A stretch of DNA of 22,716 bases, from the NCBI GenBank assembly GCA_003118195.1, contig BEXV01001083.1, forward strand, positions 56,674 to 79,389. The letters are read 5' to 3'. The notes beneath the pieces are model-generated. The model searched no databases. It had not been told where the DNA came from and saw nothing but the letters and a program-made list of their open reading frames with translations. Of this stretch, positions 18,801 to 22,716 are shown piece after piece. The stretch's first letter is position 1; each line of letters starts with the position of its first letter. This DNA comes from Hemicentrotus pulcherrimus (taxonomy: Eukaryota > Echinodermata > Echinoidea > Camarodonta > Strongylocentrotidae). The position numbers and the translations under genes are program-made.

Positions 18801-21406
18801 TATGTGGAGACAAGTAACACAAATTTAAAAATATAACATATTTTTCAGGCTAGTTTTTTATAGACATTAACGACGGTGAATATTTAAATTTTGCAATAAA
18901 AATTCCCAGGCACTGACAAACTTATGTAATTTCCACAGATAACTTACCGAATTTTGGCAGATGGTCCTTGTAGTAAGCGAGCCCGGATGTTGCCTTGAGG
19001 CACTTGATGTCGACTTTCCCATCATGCCCCACGCGGTATTCATAGGAGCCCCCAGCATCCCAACGAACTGCTATGGCACTGCGCAGGATGTTGGCCCAAT
19101 TGGCCTCTCGAATTACCACGCCAGTTTGACCTGACCCACCTGTAGCAAGTATAATTTAGTTTTACATATATCTAATGCATGATGGAAAAGGGACGCTTCG
19201 AGTACTTCTATACATCCTTTTGAGATCATGTGCAGACTATTATAGGTCTACGTCTTACTATTTGTGCATACATATCACAGGTTGAACGGGACGTTTTCAA
19301 CCTTAATTCAATTATTTTAAAAATTTCCATTCGTTAATTCAATAATCATTAACATCCACTTACAACATCCTTTCCAGGATGTGACCCTGAAGTTAGCAAT
19401 TTTAAAAATCAAAGCATCAGTTTAAGAAGATTAGAGACGATAGCATGAGATATTCCATGAATTGTCCAAAAGCAAGTAACATGCGAAACAGTAAATAGGA
19501 ATTGATGTATACTGTGAGCTTTTGGAATTATCAGACTGAAAAGAAACTTACCCAATCTTGATGACGATCTCATGTTCTGCACACTACTCAGATGGGTTTA
19601 TAATAATGGGACAATATATGGGAATGTTAAGGGTCGTCTAGATATGAAGCGGTAAACCGCGGTGCTATTATATAATGGGTAAATGAATTGCAACTGCGCG
19701 CAACACAGTTCCTATGCATCTGCAGTGAGCTCTTCGTTATAAGATATAGATATATGAATTATGAAGCTCATTACATCTACGTCATCGTAACACAAAAAAC
19801 CGCGGTTTACAGAGTCATAACCAGCGGCTAAAGAGGGATACGCTTACCGTCCTGCTGCTGCCACTTCCAATCTCTTCCTCTGCAAACCTTGGCTCCAGGA
19901 AACGATCCCTTTGCTTCAGTCTTCCGGCAAGCTGCTCTAGGTGACATCAGCGTTCTATACCAATCAAGCAACCAATCAAAATGTTCTTAACATTTGGAAG
20001 AAAGGAACATTATACTATTGACAGCATTGGAAGTGTTCGTGTTTTTTTCTATATTTTGGCAACTTTATCGAGAATCATGTTTCAGAAATAAAATCATAAT
20101 TTTGAACATTCTGTTGTTAACGTCATAGATTGTGTAATCCTTCTAAGGTTTGAATAACTGTGTCACTATTCATCGGATCTATTGGGTTAGTGTCATCAAA
20201 TTATTTTAGCAACATTACTTAAATATCAAACAGCATATAATCAGGGCTTTTTTTTGCAGCTGGGTCAAGTTTTTAATTTAAAAAGAAAAGCAAACAAGAC
20301 TATGCTTCGAGATCCAAGAATATACCCAGGTCAGTCTGACAGGAACGTCACCAGACCCACGACAAACCGACCAGAACATTACATTACCATTTATACCTGG
20401 GTCGCACTGAGAAACCGAGTTCAAACCGACCGGTTTTGGACAGTTGTGTAACATCTTGGTCAGACCAGAAAGACTGGTTTACAACAAACCGACTACAGAC
20501 CGACTACAAGCCGAGAAAAAAAAAATTAACGCCACCCCTGAAACCTGGTCAGGAGTCAATTTCGAGTCGGTCAGGTGGTTTGACTGAGGTATTGTAGAAG
20601 AATGATCCTACCCTGCAGAGTTGGGGGTGATGATTCGGAGAAAAGCGTGCTTCAGGTCGAGCTTGGATGTCATGTAGCATTTGTTACACAGGTCATAGTC
20701 ATAGCATGAGCTGCACTTCCATCTCATTCCGGCAATATCATCCTCCTTGCATTCATCACACATTACACCGTTATGCTTTACACCTGCGGATAAAGAGGAG
20801 GGGAAATTAAAAGGTCTGGGCCCTGTCTTACAAAGAGTTGCGATTGATCCAAATCAATCCCAAGTCCTCTAATCAATCGCAAGTTTGCAATCTCCTATCT
20901 GTTATGTACATAGTTGCAATTACTATCAAAATGGAAATTAGCCTTCCTGTAAAAGTGATAGTCATATTCCAACCACTCAGAGAATGCTTGTGGTCTTACC
21001 GTAACATTTTTAATAACCAATGTTTATGTTGCATCCCATATAAATTATATTCGTGCTATGTAATATGTAATTGTATTTTTTTCGCAAATTTTCAATATAA
21101 GGCCATTGAAATGGCCTTAGTCCGATTTCTTTGTTAATATCTTTTGCGATTGAGTATTAAAGTCATAACCGTCTCACCTGCGGCGGCAGTGTCGTAGATG
21201 AGAAGATCATAGTTCTCATCAAAGCCAGCCCTGTAGTCAGCAGACTTGCCCATGTCCCAGCATACCACCACGATCTTCTGGTGTGCTGGGTTCGAGACCC
21301 CCTTTCCTATGGTAACCACGGTGCCGAGATGTCCTTCACCATTATCCTGGTCTGACCATTTCCAGTCAGGACCTCGAACCACCCTCGTTCCCACTTCCAT
21401 CGCCAT
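3572..21406 (-). CDS. Mind bomb-like MIB/HERC2-ZZ-ankyrin protein with C-terminal kinase (20 exons)
   Basis: Coding exons on the minus strand, lowest first: 3572-3979, 4422-4541, 5196-5316, 6207-6396, 7662-7807, 8931-9109, 9564-9773, 10260-10386, 10857-11011, 11497-11656, 13490-13638, 13885-14093, 14908-15064, 16190-16294, 17173-17280, 18238-18347, 18948-19139, 19848-19954, 20612-20783, 21178-21406. All 19 introns are GT-AG, every junction is phase-compatible, and the sum is 1117 codons plus a stop. Domains: MIB/HERC2 about 1-72, ZZ 77-130, MIB/HERC2 150-230, two REP repeats 235-383, ankyrin repeats about 434-788, Ser/Pro-rich linker 790-839, kinase about 855-1110. In Mind bomb the N-terminal block binds Notch-ligand tails and C-terminal RINGs ubiquitinate them. 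Here the RINGs are missing and a TKL-type kinase replaces them. Target binding combined with phosphorylation is my inference. It could also be a paralogue unrelated to Notch. Confidence 0.9.
3980..4421 (-). other. Intron 19
   Basis: GTAAGT donor and GCTCAG acceptor on the minus strand. A purine-rich GAGA stretch lies around 4300-4370 beside the donor end. Nothing else is recognised. Confidence 0.8.
4422..4541 (-). CDS. Exon 19: kinase catalytic loop
   Basis: Residues 943-982, exactly 40 codons, phase 0 at both ends. It encodes helix E and the catalytic loop HLDIKPQN (973-980). Asp975, Lys977 and Asn980 are present, while the residue before the catalytic Asp is Leu974 instead of Arg. This makes it a non-RD kinase. 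The donor is a strong GTAAGT. Confidence 0.93.
4542..5195 (-). other. Intron 18 with CAT repeat and pyrimidine-rich stretch
   Basis: Holds a short (ATC)n tract at about 4731-4757 and a pyrimidine-rich stretch (plus strand) around 4790-4930. No open frame or mobile element is recognised. Confidence 0.7.
5196..5316 (-). CDS. Exon 18: kinase helix C to hinge
   Basis: Residues 902-942; the first base completes Lys902. It encodes [10 protein letters not shown], the usual HPNIV turn after helix C, then the strand 4-5 region and hinge [11 protein letters not shown]. Met928 occupies the gatekeeper position. RIPK1 also has a methionine gatekeeper. Donor is GTATAC. Confidence 0.9.
5531..5872 (+). mobile_element. 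tRNA-derived SINE (about 340 bp)
   Basis: The head, TGGTCGAGTCGTTTAAGGCG...GGGTTCGAAT, matches the A and B boxes of an RNA polymerase III promoter, closest in style to a tRNA-Leu. The body includes CTCCACCCAGGTGTTAAATG and CCCCAGGGAGTGGAG. The tail, TAAAGCGCTTAGAGACATT...AAACGCTAAATAAA, is the end type shared by many marine-animal SINEs, where LINE machinery recognises it. It lies in intron 17, antisense to the host gene. No clear target duplication is visible, so it is probably an old copy. Confidence 0.85.
6207..6396 (-). CDS. Exon 17: kinase N-lobe
   Basis: Residues 839-902. It holds the Gly-rich loop GRGGFGEV (862-869), the ATP-anchoring lysine in PVAVKLL (Lys882) and helix C with Glu897 in EQEVAVHK. 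The motif style [16 protein letters not shown] is typical of TKL-family kinases. All residues needed for ATP binding in this lobe are present. It is spliced 1+2 to exon 16 (codon G|AT) and 2+1 to exon 18 (AA|G). Donor is GTACGC. Confidence 0.93.
6769..7190. repeat. Degenerate tandem array, about 80 bp units
   Basis: At least five diverged copies share a core like ACATGTCCATACTACATAAG followed by AAGTCACTCCATTATGACAG. Starts are near 6769, 6848, 6931, 7015 and 7134, with a worn copy near 7090. A further part-copy of the second half lies at about 7202. It sits in intron 16, between the linker and kinase exons. Confidence 0.7.
7662..7807 (-). CDS. Exon 16: Ser/Pro-rich linker
   Basis: Residues 790-839, one base plus 48 codons plus one base. 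It begins [10 protein letters not shown] and continues through a polar, low-complexity segment including [10 protein letters not shown] and [11 protein letters not shown]. It is probably disordered. It joins the last ankyrin exon (AG|A, Arg790) and the kinase (G|AT, Asp839) in frame, which ties the two halves into one protein. The donor TCAG|GTTCAT is weak. The alternative donor 13 bases on (AAT|GTAGAA) would break the frame into the kinase exon. Confidence 0.8.
7808..8930 (-). other. Intron 15, nothing recognised
   Basis: GTACAT donor and TTTCAG acceptor on the minus strand. AT-rich with short A/T runs. No repeat unit, mobile element or coding frame that I can support. Confidence 0.6.
8931..9109 (-). 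CDS. Exon 15: last ankyrin repeats
   Basis: Residues 731-790. It contains [22 protein letters not shown], which covers the end of one ankyrin repeat (GADIS turn) and the helix start of the final one (HTPLNYL). The first part, [19 protein letters not shown], is an insertion. It corresponds in place to the spacer before the last ankyrin repeat in Mind bomb proteins, just upstream of the RING fingers. Starts in phase 0; ends AG, completed by A in exon 16. Confidence 0.88.
9564..9773 (-). CDS. Exon 14: ankyrin repeats
   Basis: Residues 661-730, 70 codons, phase 0 at both ends. It shows [19 protein letters not shown] and [20 protein letters not shown], clear TPLhlA..GH...v..Li..GAdvn ankyrin consensus. 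It aligns with the Mind bomb stretch where a 'DGDTPLHEAL' repeat precedes a spacer. Donor is GTAATT. Confidence 0.92.
9781..9811. repeat. GA microsatellite
   Basis: GAGAGACAAA followed by about ten GA units. It lies inside intron 13, just inside the acceptor of exon 14. Confidence 0.9.
10260..10386 (-). CDS. Exon 13: ankyrin repeat
   Basis: Residues 618-660. It contains [19 protein letters not shown], nearly the same as the Mind bomb repeat that reads DGYTALHLAALNNH. The first base completes His618 (CA|T). It ends in phase 0 before GTAGTT. Confidence 0.92.
10857..11011 (-). CDS. Exon 12: ankyrin repeats
   Basis: Residues 567-618. It contains [20 protein letters not shown] and [17 protein letters not shown]. 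Both match the Mind bomb ankyrin region closely (GDTPLHDAI and the N.LHHAAL..NP repeat). Phase 0 start after TTTTCAG; donor GTGAGT. Confidence 0.94.
11497..11656 (-). CDS. Exon 11: ankyrin repeats
   Basis: Residues 513-566. It carries [19 protein letters not shown] and [19 protein letters not shown], two consecutive ankyrin units. The first base completes Gln513 (CA|A), which selects the acceptor at GGTAG over a second AG two bases inside. Donor is GTAAGA. Confidence 0.92.
11885..13040. repeat. Purine-rich degenerate repeat block
   Basis: The block has a ten-G run at 11937-11946, a GCGAGCGAAGCGAGCAAGG segment at about 12164 with a worn echo near 12334 (GTGCGAGCTTAGCAAGTGAG), and then many short echoes of ATCAGAGGTGAAAAGGGGCA from about 12410 to 13030. 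Boundaries are vague. It looks like a decayed mobile element or minisatellite in intron 10. No protein is readable from it. Confidence 0.6.
12538..13028. repeat. Two identical 245 bp copies separated by one N
   Basis: Positions 12538-12782 and 12784-13028 appear base-for-base identical by eye, and the single ambiguous base of the window (N, 12783) lies exactly between them. The most likely reading is an assembly join whose overlapping ends were not merged. A true recent tandem duplication is the alternative. Confidence 0.9.
13490..13638 (-). CDS. Exon 10: ankyrin repeats
   Basis: Residues 464-513. [20 protein letters not shown] is a textbook ankyrin helix pair, followed by [20 protein letters not shown] starting the next repeat. 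Phase 0 start after GCATAG; donor GTGAGT. The joint with exon 9 ([15 protein letters not shown]) restores the expected spacing between repeats. Confidence 0.93.
13885..14093 (-). CDS. Exon 9: connector and first ankyrin repeat
   Basis: Residues 394-463. An N-terminal leucine-rich helix ([19 protein letters not shown]) precedes an Ala/Glu-rich stretch. Then [20 protein letters not shown] is a degenerate first ankyrin repeat, parallel to the 'AANGDVAKVEDLL' unit of Mind bomb. Two leading bases complete Gly394 and it ends in phase 0. Confidence 0.9.
14094..14907 (-). other. Intron 8, AT-rich
   Basis: GTACTA donor and TTCAAG acceptor. Contains an ATATAT/ACACAT-rich stretch at about 14695-14750. 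No recognised element or gene. Confidence 0.65.
14908..15064 (-). CDS. Exon 8: second half of REP repeat 2
   Basis: Residues 342-394. It holds [20 protein letters not shown] and [15 protein letters not shown], the SH3-like second half of a MIB REP repeat (Mind bomb: GRV....DLKV...WTYNPAAV). Phase 0 start; ends with the first base of Gly394. Donor GTACTA, acceptor ATCCAG. Confidence 0.93.
15125..15707. repeat. Tandem direct duplication, about 274 bp unit
   Basis: AAACATACAAAGGCAGCATACGAGTACC begins at 15125 and again at 15399. It is nearly identical for about 60 bases and then recognisably similar to the ends (CTTTCGGAAACTACAAATTAA at the end of copy 1, CTTTCTGAAACTACAAATTAA at the end of copy 2). 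Copy 2 has a short insertion. It lies in intron 7. Confidence 0.88.
15849..16013. mobile_element. Miniature inverted-repeat element with internal CTGTCTACAAAGACCAC repeats
   Basis: The left end CAGTTAAACCTGCTATATTGACC and the right end, read in reverse complement, CAGTCAAACCTGACTATAGCGACC, form imperfect terminal inverted repeats of about 24 bases. Inside are repeated GACCACCTGTCTACAAA units in a row. It is about 165 bp with no coding potential. Open frames across it are shadows. It lies in intron 7. Confidence 0.7.
16190..16294 (-). CDS. Exon 7: first half of REP repeat 2
   Basis: Residues 307-341, 35 codons, phase 0 at both ends. It holds [19 protein letters not shown] followed by [10 protein letters not shown]. 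The GHG.W motif marks the MIB REP repeat that in Mind bomb helps contact ligand tails. Donor GTCAGA, acceptor TTGAAG. Confidence 0.92.
16350..16567. repeat. CTA/TAC/ACG trinucleotide repeat cluster
   Basis: A mixture of TAC, CTA and GCT triplets with a pure (ACG)9 run at 16509-16535. A longer motif AAGCTACTGTATACTAC recurs about four times (near 16390, 16446, 16487 and 16536), so a minisatellite is layered on the microsatellite. Open frames here are artefacts. It lies in intron 6. Confidence 0.88.
16797..17018 (-). mobile_element. LINE reverse-transcriptase C-terminal fragment
   Basis: The minus-strand frame reads [20 protein letters not shown], then [19 protein letters not shown], then [18 protein letters not shown]. 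This is the conserved segment after the RT catalytic region of non-LTR retrotransposons (FKYLGS...RIGKA...LLYGSE.W). A TAA replaces the residue before the expected Trp, and the frame dies nine codons later. It is about 70 residues of a protein normally near 1000, bounded upstream by a CTA repeat. It is a dead, same-strand insertion in intron 6. Confidence 0.88.
17022..17067. repeat. CTA/TAC microsatellite
   Basis: A run of ACTACTACTACTACTACTTA with imperfect flanks. It adjoins the LINE fragment and may mark its former boundary. Confidence 0.85.
17173..17280 (-). CDS. Exon 6: second half of REP repeat 1
   Basis: Residues 271-306, 36 codons, phase 0 at both ends. It holds [20 protein letters not shown] and then [12 protein letters not shown]. 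This matches Mind bomb's GTV.GID.D.D..VQYPSGN...NPAVLTK. Donor GTATAA, acceptor TCCTAG. Confidence 0.93.
17281..18237 (-). other. Intron 5 with possible fold-back segment
   Basis: Mostly featureless. In 17976-18175, CAATTGCACCGAGGCG and the reverse complement of CGCCTCGATCGATTG pair imperfectly, and an inner ATTCATTGCC/GGCAATGAAT hairpin lies at 18101-18140. This may be a decayed small inverted-repeat element. The hydrophobic minus-strand frame at 18011-18235 has no splice partner and is not called. Confidence 0.45.
18238..18347 (-). CDS. Exon 5: first half of REP repeat 1
   Basis: Residues 234-270. It holds [20 protein letters not shown] followed by [11 protein letters not shown], the same G.W-containing half-repeat as exon 7 and ending at the same point. 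Two leading bases complete Gly234; it ends in phase 0 at GTATGA. Confidence 0.93.
18595..18733. mobile_element. Fold-back miniature element, about 139 bp
   Basis: CAATAGGGACTTTTAGATTA at the left and its near-perfect reverse complement at the right (TAATCTAAAAGTCCCTATTG-like, ending CCCTATTG at 18733) give arms of about 42 bases, with inner TTTTAAGGCA/TGCCTTAAAA arms. CCAAA and CCAAC on the two sides may be a worn target duplication. The centre contains TGACGTCA (18653-18660), an exact CRE octamer. It lies in intron 4. Confidence 0.85.
18948..19139 (-). CDS. Exon 4: main part of MIB/HERC2 domain 2
   Basis: Residues 170-234. It holds [32 protein letters not shown] and DIKC, then [10 protein letters not shown]. 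These match the second MIB/HERC2 domain of Mind bomb (RVGFEG..DLKC, YRDHCPVLGE). Two leading bases complete Gly170 and one trailing base starts Gly234. Donor GTAAGT, acceptor CTACAG. Confidence 0.94.
19652..19810. mobile_element. Small element with 11 bp inverted ends GTAAACCGCGG
   Basis: GTAAACCGCGG (19652-19662) and CCGCGGTTTAC (19800-19810) are perfect inverted repeats enclosing 137 bases with no coding potential. The right end stops 37 bases inside intron 3 from the exon 3 donor. No target duplication is obvious. It is probably a MITE. Confidence 0.6.
19848..19954 (-). CDS. Exon 3: start of MIB/HERC2 domain 2
   Basis: Residues 134-170. It holds [20 protein letters not shown], equal in layout to Mind bomb's [20 protein letters not shown], preceded by a basic linker [12 protein letters not shown]. 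One leading base completes Gly134. Donor GTAAGC, acceptor GTATAG. Confidence 0.93.
20320..20590. repeat. ACCGAC-rich segment
   Basis: ACCGAC occurs at 20366, 20425, 20488 and 20499, and as GTCGGT at 20566. CAGACC, CCGAG and ACTGGTTT words are interspersed. The density is unusual for this AT-rich intron. It may be a decayed element with internal short repeats. No terminal repeats could be defined. Confidence 0.35.
20612..20783 (-). CDS. Exon 2: ZZ zinc finger
   Basis: Residues 77-134. Zinc ligands in order: Cys85, Cys88 (MCDEC), Cys100, Cys103 (KCSSC), Cys109, Cys112 (LCNKC), and His122. [16 protein letters not shown] is the ZZ signature. The expected penultimate His appears to be Asp119 (KLDLKH against KHHLRH in MIB1). 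Joined 1+2 to exon 1 (Gly77) and 2+1 to exon 3. Donor GTAGGA, acceptor CCGCAG. Confidence 0.95.
20815..20895. repeat. Hairpin-forming repeat TTGCGATTGAT/ATCAATCGCAA
   Basis: TTGCGATTGAT (20838-20848) and ATCAATCGCAA (20872-20882) are perfect 11-base inverted arms with a 23-base loop, which itself holds GATCCAAATCAATC. The preceding GGGCCCTGTCTTACAAAGAG is of the style that starts many short inverted-repeat elements in marine animals (recollection, not searched). A further TTGCGATTGAG copy is near 21145. It lies in intron 1. Confidence 0.6.
21178..21406 (-). CDS. Exon 1 (first coding): MIB/HERC2 domain 1
   Basis: Residues 1-77. [20 protein letters not shown] followed by HLGTVV and [16 protein letters not shown], the first MIB/HERC2 domain, close to MIB1 ([20 protein letters not shown]). 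The start chosen is ATG at 21406. A second ATG lies two codons on, and no earlier in-frame ATG was seen nearby. CTCCAG at about 21418-21423 on the gene strand could be an acceptor, so a 5' exon further upstream is possible. Donor GTGAGA. Confidence 0.9.
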
Positions 21407-21473
21407 CGTGAGGTGACCTGGAGTGGGATTCAAATGTAAAGCGCGGGGGTGAAGATAACCAGTGTCAGGGAGC

Positions 21474-21959
21474 TTAAAGCCCCTTTAAAGGTACTATGTC
21501 CCATTTGAAGGCCAAAAAAAATGAAAAAGTTAAATTCCAACTGCATTTGAAAGATAATACGAATTTAGAACTTCCCTAAAAAAGGTGGGGCTTAAAAATG
21601 TCTTCAAGTGGGAAAATAACGACCATTAGTTGTCAAATCGACTGTAGGGCTATAGAGCCCAAAAGTGATAGTCTTTATTTTCAGACAATTGTACCGAATG
21701 GCCATACGATTTTATGCTGCGCAAAGATTCAATCAGTTTAATCTTGGCCATCGCAAGAAGTGGTTTATTGATGTAGACAAATGGTCATGTACCCTTTACA
21801 ACTCTTTTAATGTATGTTATTACCAAAGAATAAAAAAGTCAATTATTGGTAACAGAATACATGCAAGATCCTTGCAGAAATGACATCCTCTTTTACATTA
21901 TGATATATTTTAAGTAAAATTTTGCCATCATATTTTGGGGCTCAATAGAGGGGCTTTAA
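21474..21959. mobile_element. TTAA-flanked element with AGCCCCT/AGGGGCT ends
   Basis: TTAA|AGCCCCT (21474-21484) and AGGGGCT|TTAA (21949-21959) are mirror ends, with TTAA outside on both sides as left by piggyBac-type transposases. The interior of about 470 bases is AT-rich and has no transposase. The open frame at 21665-21883 is not recognisable. The inverted repeats are only 7 perfect bases (about 9 with one mismatch), so chance is possible. Confidence 0.45.
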
Positions 21960-22716
21960 ATTGCACCATCAACATCGTCAATTCGGGAAGATATCTTCGA
22001 AACTAATGGGATAATATTTTAAATATAAGAAAAAATACAGACTCCTCGATCAATCTTGTTCCCACTTGAGGGTAACACGAACAGAAGTGGTGTTCGGGTG
22101 CCTTCTGAAGAGTGGAGTGATAAGGAGAATCGGTGTCAGGGAAAATAACAAGAGGTCCTCGGACCTTACGCTCACCTGAGCCGATGAAAGGGGAAACAAT
22201 AATCTCGCAATCGTCCTCGCAATAAGGGACCTAGCTCTCAAACCCTTTGCACCAGGAAGAAGGGATTCACACAAAAGTTAGGGGTGCTTCCTAAGTCCCC
22301 TCCATGGGCAGGTATTCCATTCAAACAAATTTAGGTCTTCTTCCCATAAAATTGTTCCTACCATATTAAGCCCAAATCCATATCATCTGCCTCTGCCTAA
22401 GCAAGATCCCTTCTTAGTTTCGTTAAAATCTGGCCTAACATCCGTGTCTTTTTTTTCAATTGTTTCGTGTCATAACAGACATTGCTGGGATGAACATGAA
22501 GATGGGTCTGACAGAATTTGTGTAATTTTTGTGCGAACTTTACAAAAGATGCCCCGTTTTATCTCATTCAATCGTGATATCATATGTACTTACTTTTTCA
22601 AAACCAAATAAACATTAAAACATCAACCAATTTAAAATATAAAAAAATGTTAGAAATTCATATACCTTTATATATGCAAACCTGATCACAAATTATAAGG
22701 TTTAAATTCATTGTCC
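21960..22716. other. Upstream flank, no gene recognised
   Basis: This should hold the promoter or 5' untranslated exons of the minus-strand gene. I could not pick a TATA box or first exon with any certainty in this AT-rich sequence. The minus-strand frame at 22050-22274 has no recognisable domain. Confidence 0.5.

Noticed and set aside
22050..22274. Minus-strand open frame upstream of the gene, considered as a first coding exon
   Set aside because: No domain or signal peptide, and the MIB/HERC2 start in exon 1 already matches the usual N-terminal position in Mind bomb proteins.

Overview
The window is eukaryotic, AT-rich and intron-dense. It is dominated by one large gene on the minus strand, running from a start codon near 21406 down to a stop at 3572. 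The organism is probably a marine invertebrate deuterostome, with an echinoderm as best guess. This rests on the gene family, a tRNA-derived SINE with the 'CACCCAGGTGT...AAAGCGCTTAGAG' type of body and tail, and small inverted-repeat elements of a style I associate with such genomes. I could not run a search to confirm the phylum.

The gene was assembled by hand from 20 coding exons joined by 19 GT-AG introns. Every junction keeps the reading frame, and the total is 3354 coding bases, or 1117 residues. From the N terminus the protein has a MIB/HERC2 domain, a ZZ zinc finger, a second MIB/HERC2 domain, two MIB 'REP' repeats, about nine ankyrin repeats, a Ser/Pro-rich linker and a complete protein kinase domain ending at the stop codon. 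Up to the end of the ankyrin repeats this is the layout of the Notch-ligand E3 ligase Mind bomb (MIB1/MIB2). The C-terminal RING fingers that make Mind bomb a ubiquitin ligase are absent, and a TKL/RIPK-like kinase with HLD and DLG motifs sits in their place. This MIB-ankyrin-kinase protein is the main discovery candidate of the window.

Layout, low to high coordinate: 1-3519 is downstream flank with a decayed coding-like stretch (123-602), a GT/GC tract and no recognised gene. 3572-6396 holds the kinase exons, with a SINE in one intron. 6397-7661 is an intron with a degenerate tandem array of about 80 bp units, followed by the linker exon (7662-7807). 8931-13638 holds ankyrin exons, and 11657-13489 is a repeat-rich intron containing a single N between two identical 245 bp copies. 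13885-14093 is the MIB-to-ankyrin connector. 14908-18347 holds the REP exons, separated by introns with a tandem duplication, inverted-repeat elements, trinucleotide repeats and a LINE reverse-transcriptase scrap. 18948-21406 holds the MZM exons (MIB/HERC2-ZZ-MIB/HERC2), with small inverted-repeat elements in each intron. 21474-21959 is a TTAA-flanked element just upstream of the first coding exon, and the remainder to 22716 is unassigned upstream flank.

No second protein-coding gene, rRNA, functional tRNA or CRISPR array is supported.
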